DNA of 43,338 nt from Lachnospiraceae bacterium. Lineage in GTDB: Bacteria > Bacillota > Clostridia > Lachnospirales > Lachnospiraceae. The position numbers and the translations under genes were made by a program. The DNA is taken from the NCBI GenBank assembly GCA_030526195.1, contig JAUNDG010000014.1, forward strand, positions 25,499 to 68,836, written 5' to 3'. Positions 32,541 to 41,641 of the stretch are shown in pieces. Under the pieces are notes generated by a model that saw nothing but the letters and a program-made list of their open reading frames with translations, ran no database searches and was not told where the DNA came from. The stretch's first letter is position 1. Each line of letters starts with the position of its first letter.

Positions 32541-32838
32541 TTCTTTTGTTCTTTCTACGTAGCTGCTCAACCATCTGAGCAATAATCTTAATATCGTCAT
32601 CATCGAGACCGCTGACATTGATCGTGCGGTCTTTTTCTATGCCCAGAAGATAGTCCGTGCTCACATGAAAAATCGCCGACAGCTTGGCTAAAACCTCCGG
32701 TGATGGTGTGCGTTCTCTCAACTCGTAGAAGGAAACAACTGACGTTGTGACCCCGATGCGGGAAGCCAGTTGCTTTTGTGTTAATCCGGCCTGGAGACGC
32801 AGCTCCTTCAGACGACGGCCAAAGTCGAAATCTACCAT
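32524..32838 (-). CDS. XRE-family transcriptional regulator
   Basis: This 104-residue protein has an N-terminal Cro/C1-type helix-turn-helix (LKELRLQAGLTQKQLASRIG, SVVSFYELRERTPS, LAKLSAIFHVSTDYLLG) and a short basic C-terminal tail (QLRRKNKRTKQ). Such small regulators usually control a neighbouring element or stress gene. The start has AGAGAGG upstream. The A/T-rich region upstream (32880-32915) contains imperfect inverted ACTAATA/TATAGTA sequences that might be its operator. Targets could be the cell-wall protein that is divergent from it, or itself. Confidence 0.9.
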   Translation of the reverse strand: MVDFDFGRRLKELRLQAGLTQKQLASRIGVTTSVVSFYELRERTPSPEVLAKLSAIFHVSTDYLLGIEKDRTINVSGLDDDDIKIIAQMVEQLRRKNKRTKQGE

Positions 32839-33009
32839 AATAATACCTCTCTACTACTTGAGTTTATATGCGCGGGGTACTAATATGGTGTTATATAGTA
32901 TTAAAAAAGTATATTTCTTTGGGTGTTTTATGAAATGGATCTGTGGATACATTGTTGGCAGGTGATGCGATAGAATCCGAGCCTGCGCATCACTAAAGGA
33001 GGGCATTAT

Positions 33010-35043
33010 ATGAAAAAAATGTTATCAATTCTCACGGCTATAGGCCTTTTGTTTTCGTCTTTGCCGACTGGTGTAACCGTCATGGCTGATGAGGCGGATC
33101 CATACGAGGGATATACCAAAATCTATACCATTGATGACCTGCGTGCTATTGAAAATGACATGTCGGCAAAGTATGTGCTGATGAATGATATCGACATGAC
33201 AGAAGCGACAGCGCCCGGTGGTTCACATGACAGTGGCAGCGGTTGGCGACCGATTGGTTTAGATGTTGCGAATCCAGATGATGGTGAAGGGTTTAGCGGA
33301 GAATTTGACGGTAATGGATTCTCCATCATTGGTATGCATCAAACCGGAACAAAGTATACGCAGATGGAAAGTGAAAAGTATGCGGCAGGCCTGTTTTTTA
33401 AACTGTGCAATGGGTTGAGCATTCACGATTTATATTTGCGAGATGTTGATATTCATATCATTGGAACCGGAGACGAAGAAGCCGGTGTTGGCGCACTGGC
33501 TGGCGGGATAGATTATTACCATTATGGAGAGTCTGCGCTTGGCGTTAAGCGGGTTTCCGCTGAAGGCAGTATCAAGGCTGAGTCATGTCGGGCTACAATA
33601 TGTCATTTAGCCCCGGTGCGCTGCTCTGAATGCTATAGTTTGCTGGATATTTATGTAGGTGAGAAGAGCTGTATTGTCGGGATTTCGGGAAGCGAGTATG
33701 GAGAAGAGGATTGCTACTTTGCCGGTAGCATCACGAGCTCATCAACGGACAGATCATGCGGTTATCTGGTCGGGAATATGGTGTCTAGATGTTACAGTAT
33801 CGGAATGGTGTCCTACACGTCGGAATCTTCTTGTGATAGAAGACCGGATTATGCGTATTATCCAATGCAGTCTTATATTTTGAAGAATTCAGTTTCCGGT
33901 GGCGTGAATGTTAATTGGTCATGGTCTGAATCTGAACTTGCCGAGCGTAGCGCAGAAGACTTAATAAAACCATCCACCTACAAAGGATGGGATTTTGAGA
34001 ATACCTGGATTATCAGCCCGCTCAGCGACTATCCATATCCGCAGCTGCGCCATCATCGTCAGTCGATCAAAACACTCGATGAGAAAATGAGCATTGAGCG
34101 ACTGGGTGGGCAGAATCGCTATGCCACGGCAGCTGCGATAGCGGCAGAGGCATTTCCGGATGGTGCTGAGGAAATCATTCTTGTGAACGGGGCCAAATTC
34201 CCGGATGCGCTGTCGGCATCAGCTTATGCCGGGGCGAAACAATGTCCGTTGCTTATTACATCGCTCAAATCTCTGAAACCGGAAATTCAGGATCTATTGA
34301 CGAATACCTGGAATGGGCGAGTTCGTAAGGTGACCATTGTGGGGGCCGGTTTCGAACCGGCGGTGTATGAGTCACTTCGAAATTGCGGCGTTTCTGAGAT
34401 AAAAGACATTGCCGGTGCCGATCGTTTTGAAACGGCAGAAAAAGTTTTTGAGGCCGGTCTTGCGGAGGGCTACTTTAATTATGATGCCTGCGTGGTGGCC
34501 ACCGGTGCGAAAGCAGCGGATGCCTTGTCGGTTTCTTCCTGGACGTATAAGTATCACATGCCGATTTTACTGACGAAGAAGAGTGACCGATCTCTGACAG
34601 AAAGGGGACGGAGCATCGTCAGTAACTTCAAGAAGGTGTATATCGTCGGATCTGAAGAAGTTGTAAATGATCCAACTGTGAATGCTATGGCTGCAACTCC
34701 CGGCAGGGTGGAACGACTGGCCGGCAAGAATCGGTACGAGACTTCTGTAAAAATTGCAAAGAGATTCGCAGAACCTGGTGAGGTTAATACCCTTACATTT
34801 GCGGCTGGCGGCGACAACAATTTCCCGGATGCGTTAGGCGGTGCCATGTTAGCCGGACAGCTGAACAGCCCGATTATTCTGGTTTCTGTGAATGAGGACA
34901 ATAACAAGTCGGCTTGTTCTTATTTGTCATCAGCATATGGTCGAAACGCAACGAATGACCTGTATTTATTGGGGTCTTCGGTTGTGCTTTCGGATTATAC
35001 AGGGGAACTGATGGCGGCTCAACTTATAGAGCGTGCGTCATAA
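33010..35043 (+). CDS. Secreted surface protein with three CWB2 cell-wall-binding repeats
   Basis: This 677-residue protein has a signal peptide (about 1-26, ending VTVMA). Residues about 35-350 form a predicted beta-rich region; its start (IYTIDDLRAIENDMSAKYVL, NDIDMTEA, FSGEFDGNGFSIIG) resembles the GLUG/beta-helix surface proteins of Clostridia. From about 358 to the end there are three cell-wall-binding 2 repeats, recognisable by ERLGGQNRYATA, DIAGADRFETA and ERLAGKNRYETS with FPDAL or ADALS and the LVSV, LLTK, YLLG strands. CWB2 modules anchor proteins to wall polymers in Clostridioides. AAAGGAGG precedes the ATG. The function of the N-terminal region is unknown. Confidence 0.9.
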   Translation: MKKMLSILTAIGLLFSSLPTGVTVMADEADPYEGYTKIYTIDDLRAIENDMSAKYVLMNDIDMTEATAPGGSHDSGSGWRPIGLDVANPDDGEGFSGEFDGNGFSIIGMHQTGTKYTQMESEKYAAGLFFKLCNGLSIHDLYLRDVDIHIIGTGDEEAGVGALAGGIDYYHYGESALGVKRVSAEGSIKAESCRATICHLAPVRCSECYSLLDIYVGEKSCIVGISGSEYGEEDCYFAGSITSSSTDRSCGYLVGNMVSRCYSIGMVSYTSESSCDRRPDYAYYPMQSYILKNSVSGGVNVNWSWSESELAERSAEDLIKPSTYKGWDFENTWIISPLSDYPYPQLRHHRQSIKTLDEKMSIERLGGQNRYATAAAIAAEAFPDGAEEIILVNGAKFPDALSASAYAGAKQCPLLITSLKSLKPEIQDLLTNTWNGRVRKVTIVGAGFEPAVYESLRNCGVSEIKDIAGADRFETAEKVFEAGLAEGYFNYDACVVATGAKAADALSVSSWTYKYHMPILLTKKSDRSLTERGRSIVSNFKKVYIVGSEEVVNDPTVNAMAATPGRVERLAGKNRYETSVKIAKRFAEPGEVNTLTFAAGGDNNFPDALGGAMLAGQLNSPIILVSVNEDNNKSACSYLSSAYGRNATNDLYLLGSSVVLSDYTGELMAAQLIERAS

Positions 35044-35083
35044 CGAGACGTTGATTTGTAAAGTTTAGGGAGGAAAGCAATAG

Positions 35084-36352
35084 ATGTTTTGTCAAAAATG
35101 CGGAGAGCAACTGCTTGAAGGCGATGTGTTCTGTCCAAAGTGCGGGTGGAAAGCAGAGTTTTTTGAAGAATCAGATGCAGAAGGCATCGGCAAGAAAAAA
35201 GAAAAGGCCGGGAAAAAGAGCGGTTCGAAAAAAACTAAATGGGTAATTGGTTTGGTTGGTGTCGTAATCGTTGTGGCTATTGTGGCTTTTTGTATAACAC
35301 TGCTGCCGAAAATGACCAGGAGCAACGGCGGGGAGGTTATAGAGGCATTTAAATCAGGTGATGACTCGGTTGTTCTTTCACTGGAAAATGGCAAGAGTAT
35401 CACGGTTGAAGAAGCTTCACGAGCGACTATGACCGCAGATGGTCAGCACCTGATTGTTTTGTATACCGATAAATCGCTCTATATCATGGATAAAAATCAA
35501 AAAGAGCGGGTGTGTGTCGCTGATAAATGTAAATCTTATGCGTATGTTCGCAATGATGGCTTCTATTATGAAGACTCAAAAGGAAAGGTTTATCGTGTTA
35601 AATACAAGGATGGTTCAACGGTTCTTCTTGAAGATTTGATCTACTTAACCGTTGCGCCGAATACGACAACAGCCCTTTATAGAAATAGCAGACATCAGAT
35701 GATGCAGCTAAATCACACAAGCGATGTTCCGGAAAAGATTTCAGCGTACAAGTTGCCAAAGTATATAATGGATTCGCTGGAGAAAGAGGATCCACTAGTT
35801 GGTGAAGAACCAGAGGCCGATCAGATTACTGATGAAGGTGATATGGCACTGTGGGTCGAGGGCACAGATGATGGACAGGCCTCTGTATGGTGTTATGAAG
35901 ATGGAATAAAATCGAAAATCCTTGAGAACGATGATGACGATATAGATTTGTATCATTCAAAAGATCAAGGGACCTGTGTTATTGAAACGGAAGGTAAGAT
36001 TTGGATTAAACGACGTGGTGAAGAACCGATTTCTGTTGGTAAGCCATCTGGCTCTGTGTATAACATTTGCACGGCAGAGGGGTATATAGAAGATGTTAAT
36101 GTAATGAATAAAGATTACATTTATTTTGAAGCAGATGCTTCCGAAAAAGAGAATTTTTATGTCATTACTCCGGAAGGAGACAGAGAACGACTTTTGGCGA
36201 ATGTATTCGTTTTAAGCATTGGAAATGGTCGTATTGTCTGGAAAGATGAGGATGACAGTCTCTATCATGGCAAATTGGAGGGTGCAAAGATTTCAGATGA
36301 GACTTGTCCGGTATATATGATTGGGGAGATGCAGATGATGGAGGATTTCTAA
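35084..36352 (+). CDS. Zinc-ribbon membrane protein with a propeller-like domain, probably truncated
   Basis: This 422-residue protein has an N-terminal zinc ribbon (Cys3, Cys6, Cys17, Cys20), a basic stretch, one membrane segment (about 49-73) and an exterior domain of repeated beta-strand patterns, suggestive of a propeller. It parallels the protein at 37283 closely up to KISDET (about residue 407), after which the paralogue continues for another 150 residues but this one ends with 15 unrelated residues. The break coincides with the start of an orphan C-terminal piece in another frame. GGGAGG lies upstream of the start. Its codon use is distinctly more AT-rich than that of the paralogue. 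Function is unknown. Confidence 0.75.
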   Translation: MFCQKCGEQLLEGDVFCPKCGWKAEFFEESDAEGIGKKKEKAGKKSGSKKTKWVIGLVGVVIVVAIVAFCITLLPKMTRSNGGEVIEAFKSGDDSVVLSLENGKSITVEEASRATMTADGQHLIVLYTDKSLYIMDKNQKERVCVADKCKSYAYVRNDGFYYEDSKGKVYRVKYKDGSTVLLEDLIYLTVAPNTTTALYRNSRHQMMQLNHTSDVPEKISAYKLPKYIMDSLEKEDPLVGEEPEADQITDEGDMALWVEGTDDGQASVWCYEDGIKSKILENDDDDIDLYHSKDQGTCVIETEGKIWIKRRGEEPISVGKPSGSVYNICTAEGYIEDVNVMNKDYIYFEADASEKENFYVITPEGDRERLLANVFVLSIGNGRIVWKDEDDSLYHGKLEGAKISDETCPVYMIGEMQMMEDF

Positions 36353-36912
36353 CCGTTTTTGATGTCACCAACGGAGATGAACTGTATTTTGAGTTTAGTT
36401 ACACAAGATATTTTGGTTTCGGCGGTGTGGCCAAGTATAACGGAGATGTCTTTACTTTTAATGAATCTGGAAATAAGGGTACCATTCGACGTGATAGTGC
36501 TGGTGATGTGATTTTTACATTAACGGAATCTGAATATCAAGACGGACTTGGCGTTTATACGATGACTTATGAAAGGTCATTGGAGGAATGGAATGATATA
36601 ATCAGCGAGTATCGTTATTTGGCGGATTATGAATCCTATCCTAATGCGTTCTTTAATCAATTCCTTTGTGACTACTGGGGCGATTATAATGCCGGTTACA
36701 TGGAATGGCTAGGCGATACAAATGAGATTTTTACTTTTCCGGGACAGACTTACACACGCTGTACGATTTATAAATTGAATCTAACAGATGGGACGACGGC
36801 ATATTTTGTCGTTGGCCAAGAACAAAATAATACTTTCCAAGTGTATGAAATTTATCCCGGTAAGCAATTGAAATGGCTGTGGAATGTGCCGAGCCACTTG
36901 GTAAAAAAGTAG
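36304..36912 (+). pseudogene. Orphan C-terminal remnant of a surface lipoprotein or zinc-ribbon protein
   Basis: This open frame of 202 codons begins only with TTG, overlaps the end of the previous gene in a different frame, and has a stop just upstream (TGA at 36298). The encoded sequence (SGIYDWGDADDGGFLTVFDV, then FTFNESGNKGTI, and ending LWNVPSHLVKK) looks like a real folded C-terminal domain of an extracellular protein. It has no start, ribosome binding site or signal of its own. I interpret it as the 3' end of another zinc-ribbon-type gene whose 5' part was replaced when a deletion or recombination joined it to the paralogue. A frameshift is possible but less likely, because the paralogue's C-terminus is unrelated. 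Confidence 0.6.
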
Positions 36913-37004
36913 ATATGTGTATATGGCCGAAACTGTGTGTAATAATACATCCGATATTACTTTGAACTGTTTCGGAAGAGGGTAATCTCCAAAGGACTAC
37001 TTAG

Positions 37005-37031
37005 GGGCTGCCGCATTGCGGCAGCCCTTTT
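37005..37031 (+). terminator. Intrinsic terminator after the remnant
   Basis: GGGCTGCCGC (37005-37014) and GCGGCAGCCC (37018-37027) form a perfect 10-base stem with a 3-base loop followed by TTTT. Confidence 0.9.
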
Positions 37032-37046
37032 CCTGTGCCCTTTTCT

Positions 37047-37089
37047 GACAACCACACATAAATTTCTGTCAATATTATGTGTGGTTGTC
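37047..37089. repeat. Perfect 15-base inverted repeat
   Basis: GACAACCACACATAA (37047-37061) and TTATGTGTGGTTGTC (37075-37089) are perfect inverted copies with a 13-base loop. There is no T-run. It could be an operator, a small folded RNA, or the residue of an insertion. The remainder of the 36913-37282 gap holds the preceding terminator and a second inverted repeat, CCAAGCGA...TCGCTTGG (about 37207-37238), and no gene. Confidence 0.7.
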
Positions 37090-37282
37090 GGCAGTTGTGG
37101 CATCAGAGATTATCAGAAGGGGATAAATACACCATTTGTCATGTGAAGATTACGGGTGTATCATGAAAAAAGAGGATACTGTGAGTAAATTATAAGAAAC
37201 AAATCCCAAGCGACATGCATTTGTGTCTATCGCTTGGCAAATGGTCTTTTTCGATAATGTCTTGAACAGGGAGGTTGCAAGG

Positions 37283-38956
37283 ATGTTTTGCAAACAGTGT
37301 GGTGAAAAACTGCTTGAGGGCGATGTTTTCTGCCCTGAGTGCGGATGGAAGATCGAGGCTGTGTCACCGACATCAATGCTGAACAGTGAGCCTGTGTCAC
37401 CGACACCGTCCCCGATGATGGGCAGCGTATCTGAGGCGCCGACCGATAAGAAAAAAGGCAAGTTCCCGAAGTGGGCAAGCGGCCTGATCGCCGTGGTGGT
37501 CGTGGCGGCAGCGGCAGCGGCCGTTGTCATTTTCGGCCTGCCGATGCTTAAGGGAAACAGCGTAAGCTCTGAGAGCACCATCAAGACAAGCTATGCCGCA
37601 GAGGATGACACAGTCGTCATTTCCGTAGGCGATGGCAGCAGCATCACCATCGGCGATGCCAAGCAGGCCACTCTGACAGCCGACGGCAAACATATGGTGA
37701 TCCTGTATACAGATGATGCCCTGTACATGATGGACCGCGAGCAGAAGAATCCGGTTTGCCTGGAAGAAAAGTGCCTCAACTACGACTGCGTGCGTGATGA
37801 GGGCTTCTTCTATCAGGATAAGGAGGGCAACATCTACCGCGCGAAATTCGAGGATGCTTCCGTGGTGAAGCTCAAAGATGCCGAAAATGTCTCAGTCGCC
37901 GCGCACACAACGACAGCCATTTTCAAAAACAGCCGCGATCAGCTGGTGAAGCTTAACGCCGATTCTGAAGAAATGGAAAAGATCGGCACCTGCAAAAAAA
38001 TGCAGCAGATGGACATCACCGATCAGGGCGACATGGCTCTGTGGGTGGATGAATCCGATGGCGTGACGGTTTATGCCTATGAAGATGACACCAAGACGAA
38101 GGTGGCAGAACTGTCGGACGATGAGGATGTGGACCTGCTGCTGTCAAAGGATCAGGGGACTTGCCTTGTGGTGGCGAAGGAAAAACTGTGGATCAAACGG
38201 GTCGGCGCAGAAGCTGTGCCGGTCAATATGCCCTCCAGCGGTTCCATCGATGATGTTTATACAGCCCAGGGTGAGATTGAATCCGTCGATGTGGCCAAGA
38301 ATGATTATTTCTACGTTGTGGCCGATGGCTCATCCAACAGCAACCTGTACGCTGTCGGCATGGACGGCGAACGTGAACGTGTTCTGGCCAATGTTTACGT
38401 GAGCAACATCGCCAACGGCCGGATCGTCTGGATGGATGAAGAGGAGAACCTCTACCACGGGAAACTCAACGGCACCACCATTTCCGATGAGACACGAATT
38501 GCCAGCGAAGGCATGAGCATCAGATGTTCGAAAGATATGAAGACCGTGCTCTTCTTCAAAAATGTCAGCGATGACGAGGGCACACTGTGCTGCTGGCGCG
38601 AAAATAAATCCGATATTGAAAAGATCGCCAAGGACATCAATATCTATACACGGATCACCATCGGCGAGTCCGACAATGCGGTTTACTATCTGGCGGAAAC
38701 AGAAAGCATTTCTAATGGTTCGATTTTTGATGTTTACGGCACACTGATGCGCTGGAAGTCAGGCGCTGACAAGGCTGAACGTCTCACAAGCGATATCATG
38801 AGCACGAATTTCGGCCGTCAGATGGGCAAGACTTTGACATTCCTGAGATATCAGGGCAGCGATAAGAAAAACGATGATATCTGCTATGCGGATCTGGTGG
38901 CTGTTGACGGGAAAAATGTCAGCACCATTTCCACAGACCTGAAGATCAATATGTAA
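37283..38956 (+). CDS. Zinc-ribbon membrane protein with a propeller-like exterior domain
   Basis: This 557-residue protein shares its architecture with the gene at 35084: zinc ribbon (Cys3, Cys6, Cys17, Cys20), a Ser/Pro linker, a membrane segment at about 64-88, and then a long domain with regularly spaced strand-turn units (AKQATLTADGKHMVILYTDD, EGFFYQDKEGNIYRAKFED, NGRIVWMDEEENLYHGKLNG). These spacings suggest a beta-propeller such as TolB/WD40-like folds. The in-frame ATG at 37223 is upstream, but GGGAGG at about 37270 supports 37283. Codon use is like the core genes, unlike the paralogue. The ribbon faces the cytoplasm and the propeller probably faces the outside, a possible sensor arrangement, though no function is known. 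Confidence 0.82.
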   Translation: MFCKQCGEKLLEGDVFCPECGWKIEAVSPTSMLNSEPVSPTPSPMMGSVSEAPTDKKKGKFPKWASGLIAVVVVAAAAAAVVIFGLPMLKGNSVSSESTIKTSYAAEDDTVVISVGDGSSITIGDAKQATLTADGKHMVILYTDDALYMMDREQKNPVCLEEKCLNYDCVRDEGFFYQDKEGNIYRAKFEDASVVKLKDAENVSVAAHTTTAIFKNSRDQLVKLNADSEEMEKIGTCKKMQQMDITDQGDMALWVDESDGVTVYAYEDDTKTKVAELSDDEDVDLLLSKDQGTCLVVAKEKLWIKRVGAEAVPVNMPSSGSIDDVYTAQGEIESVDVAKNDYFYVVADGSSNSNLYAVGMDGERERVLANVYVSNIANGRIVWMDEEENLYHGKLNGTTISDETRIASEGMSIRCSKDMKTVLFFKNVSDDEGTLCCWRENKSDIEKIAKDINIYTRITIGESDNAVYYLAETESISNGSIFDVYGTLMRWKSGADKAERLTSDIMSTNFGRQMGKTLTFLRYQGSDKKNDDICYADLVAVDGKNVSTISTDLKINM

Positions 38957-39026
38957 GGTCGCATCCTGGCGGTGGGATGGATGCCGCTGATATGACAAAT
39001 GCTCGATTATGATGAGGTGAAAGAAA

Positions 39027-40253
39027 ATGGCAAAATTCTGCAGATTTTGCGGATCCGCGATTCGGGAGGGTGTCAAGTTCTGCCCGAAGTGCGGTAAGAA
39101 CCTGATAGAGGCGCAGGCCGGAAAACGGCCCGGCGCTCAGTCCGGCGCTCAGCCGGATGCACCGGCTGCTACACAGCCGGGATCACAGACGGGGGCAACA
39201 ACACCCCTGCGGCAGAATGCGCTGGGCTCTGATAAACCGACCGATCCTTCAGTGCAACAGACAAATGCATTCAACCCGCAGGGAAATGCGAACACGTTCA
39301 GAAAAGAACCGGATTTGGCGCAGGCGCCTTATCCGCAGCCGCCGAAAACTAAAAACAAAAATGGTCTCCTGATTGCCCTTGCGGTCATCCTGGCATTACT
39401 GGCCGTTGTCGCAACGGTGATGGTTGTGCTGGATCCTTTCGGCTTCAAAACACCGCCGTCTCCGACACCGGCACCAGTGCCGGCGCCCCGGGATCCGGAT
39501 GACGATGAGGAAGAAGATGCCTCAGACGATGACGGTACCATCGACTTGTTTGAAGACATTCACGTTATCGTGACCGGTGTCCCCGGTCAGGCCATCATCA
39601 ATGAGATTTATGGTGAATATGAGGGTATTGGTTATACCTGCGTGCCGCTTAATGCGAAGCTTGGCGATACGGTGTCCATTACCGCGTATTGCACGGATTT
39701 CGATGAGGATGACGTGGTGGCCTATTGCCGCGAGAATTTCGGCGCCGAGCCCGAGGCCGTGACGATTAACTACACCATTGATGAACTGTCTCCCTGTCCG
39801 GAGACGGTGAAGGATATTCCGGATGAGACCATTCAGGAAATGGTCAGTTACGCCGAAGCGTATATGGCGAATAAAGCCGCCACCTGGCCGCCCAATGAAG
39901 CGCTGCTTGCTTATGATTATGTGGGCTGCATTTACCTGAAGGGCCGTCAGGATGTGGTGGTATCCCACACCAACCTTGTGGATCTTATTTTTAAGACCAC
40001 GGTGATCGCCGATGGTATCGAGAAGACCTTCTACCGCGTGGTGGAATTTGTCAATCTCGTGTATGACGGCGATGACCTGCGCTACGAGGTGGGCGATGCT
40101 TACGAGACCATCACCCGCAACGGCGGTGAACAGATCCAGGTGGGCACCGCGTCCTATTACGGTTTCCTGAGCCTTAAGGAAATCAAGAATGAGCGTCTGA
40201 CCGGCCTGGCCAACCACTGGGACGGCGAGTCCTCAATCAATCTGGATGCATGA
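39027..40253 (+). CDS. Zinc-ribbon membrane protein of unknown function
   Basis: This 408-residue protein starts with a zinc ribbon (Cys5, Cys8, Cys19, Cys22). A long Ala/Gln/Pro-rich disordered segment (about 30-110), a membrane helix (about 113-137), and an acidic Pro/Asp/Glu linker (about 145-175) follow. The exterior domain (about 175-408) has strands such as HVIVTGVPGQAIINEIYGEY and VVSHTNLVDLIFKTTVIADG, which I do not recognise. It has no sequence similarity by eye to the propeller domains of its neighbours, although the anchor plan is the same. GATGAGGTGAAAG provides the ribosome binding site. It lies 70 bases after the previous gene. Confidence 0.8.
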   Translation: MAKFCRFCGSAIREGVKFCPKCGKNLIEAQAGKRPGAQSGAQPDAPAATQPGSQTGATTPLRQNALGSDKPTDPSVQQTNAFNPQGNANTFRKEPDLAQAPYPQPPKTKNKNGLLIALAVILALLAVVATVMVVLDPFGFKTPPSPTPAPVPAPRDPDDDEEEDASDDDGTIDLFEDIHVIVTGVPGQAIINEIYGEYEGIGYTCVPLNAKLGDTVSITAYCTDFDEDDVVAYCRENFGAEPEAVTINYTIDELSPCPETVKDIPDETIQEMVSYAEAYMANKAATWPPNEALLAYDYVGCIYLKGRQDVVVSHTNLVDLIFKTTVIADGIEKTFYRVVEFVNLVYDGDDLRYEVGDAYETITRNGGEQIQVGTASYYGFLSLKEIKNERLTGLANHWDGESSINLDA

Positions 40254-40332
40254 TCCGCAAGGTTCAAGAACAAGTAGCGAAGGGGACAGCGTGCTTCGTG
40301 TAGGGTGACTTGCGTCAAAAGGGAGAAAAACT

Positions 40333-41478
40333 ATGCCACTTCAATTTGTGCGACAGGATATCACAAAAATGCAGGTTGACGCCATCGTCAATGCTGCTAA
40401 TAGCACCCTCCTCGGAGGTGGCGGTGTGGATGGCTGTATTCATCGGGCGGCGGGGCCGGAGCTTTTGGAGGCCTGCCGCTCTCTGGGCGGTTGTCCCACA
40501 GGCAGTGCCAGGATCACGAAGGGCTATCAATTGCCGGCCACCTATGTCATTCATGCTGTGGGACCGGTGTGGCAGGGCGGTGCCTTCGGAGAACGGGAAC
40601 AGCTGATATCCTGCTACCGCACGGCACTTGAACTGGCAGCGGATTATCACTGCGAAAGCGTAGCATTTCCGCTCATTTCATCGGGCATTTACGGATACCC
40701 GAAGGCTGAAGCTCTGCGGGTGGCGGTGGACACCATCAGTGATTTTCTGATGACCCATGACATGCTAGTCTATATCACCATTTTCGATAAGAAAGCCTAT
40801 GAGATCAGCAGTCAGTTGTACGCGTCTATTGAGGCTTATATCGATGACCGTTATGTGGAATGCGTGGAGGAATATGAGGACCCTGCCGGCAGACGGCTGT
40901 CTCGCCTGGCATCCCTTTTCGGAAAAATAGGATCAAGACGCCCGAAAGAATCGCCGCAGCTTCCGCTCGAGACACCGGAACCTGTGTCGCGCGGGGCATC
41001 GCGCCCGACACCTCTTGAGTCATCCCTCCCGACACCGCTTGGGTCAATACCCAAGGCACCAATCGGGGCATCGCGCCCGAAAAAACCGCAGTCGCCCTGG
41101 TTCCATAAGTCGTTGGACGAGGCCCTTAATAGCATCGACGAAAGCTTTTCCGAAATGCTCCTGCGCAAGATCGACGAGCGGGGCATGACGGATGCGGCCT
41201 GTTACAAGAAGGCCAATATCAGCCGCAAGCTATTTTCGAAGATCCGCTCGGACAAGCTTTACAAGCCCAGCAAACCGACGGCGCTGGCCTTCGCGGTGGC
41301 ACTGGAGCTGTCCATGGCCGAGACAACGGAAATGCTCATGAAAGCGGGCTTTGCCCTGTCCCATTCCAACAAATTCGATATCATCATCGAGTTCTTCATT
41401 TCCCAGGGCCGTTACAATATTTACGAAATCAACGAAGCCTTGTTCGCCTTCGACCAGAATCTCCTGGGCGGCGGCTGA
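40333..41478 (+). CDS. Macro-domain protein with a C-terminal helical domain
   Basis: Macro domains bind or hydrolyse ADP-ribose derivatives. Residues 1-170 carry the signature DAIVNAANSTLLGGGGVDGC IHRAAG, then PTGSARITKGYQL, and PLISSGIYGYP. A Ser/Pro/Arg linker (about 205-255) with two GASRP units follows. The C-terminal part (about 256-381; KIDERGMTDAACYKKANISR, FSKIRSDKLYKPSKPTAL) resembles a helix-turn-helix-like domain often seen attached to macro domains in Clostridia. It precedes a VWA protein, and I recall such pairs elsewhere. AAAGGGAGAAA lies before the ATG. Deacetylation of O-acetyl-ADP-ribose or removal of ADP-ribose is the likely chemistry, but the target is unknown. Confidence 0.88.
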   Translation: MPLQFVRQDITKMQVDAIVNAANSTLLGGGGVDGCIHRAAGPELLEACRSLGGCPTGSARITKGYQLPATYVIHAVGPVWQGGAFGEREQLISCYRTALELAADYHCESVAFPLISSGIYGYPKAEALRVAVDTISDFLMTHDMLVYITIFDKKAYEISSQLYASIEAYIDDRYVECVEEYEDPAGRRLSRLASLFGKIGSRRPKESPQLPLETPEPVSRGASRPTPLESSLPTPLGSIPKAPIGASRPKKPQSPWFHKSLDEALNSIDESFSEMLLRKIDERGMTDAACYKKANISRKLFSKIRSDKLYKPSKPTALAFAVALELSMAETTEMLMKAGFALSHSNKFDIIIEFFISQGRYNIYEINEALFAFDQNLLGGG

Positions 41479-41524
41479 AACGGATGTCGCCCTGCAAGCG
41501 ACCATTTTCGAAAGAGAATCTTCC

Positions 41525-41572
41525 ATAATAATGACTGTCAGGAACGAAGTCCTGCACAGTCATTATTTTTTT
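41525..41572 (+). terminator. Terminator after the macro-domain gene
   Basis: AATAATGACTGT (41527-41538) pairs with ACAGTCATTATT (41556-41567), extended by an inner CAGGA/TCCTG stem, and ends in a T-run. Confidence 0.9.
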
Positions 41573-41641
41573 ACGAAAATGGTGTGGCCTAAGCCGATAG
41601 AGCCCGGCTTGGCCCGTGATAGAAAGAGAGGAGATAGCATT

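Noticed and set aside
36928-37200. Insertion sequence in the gap between zinc-ribbon genes
   Set aside because: There is a perfect inverted repeat, but its arms are only 13 bases apart, with no transposase frame and no target duplication.
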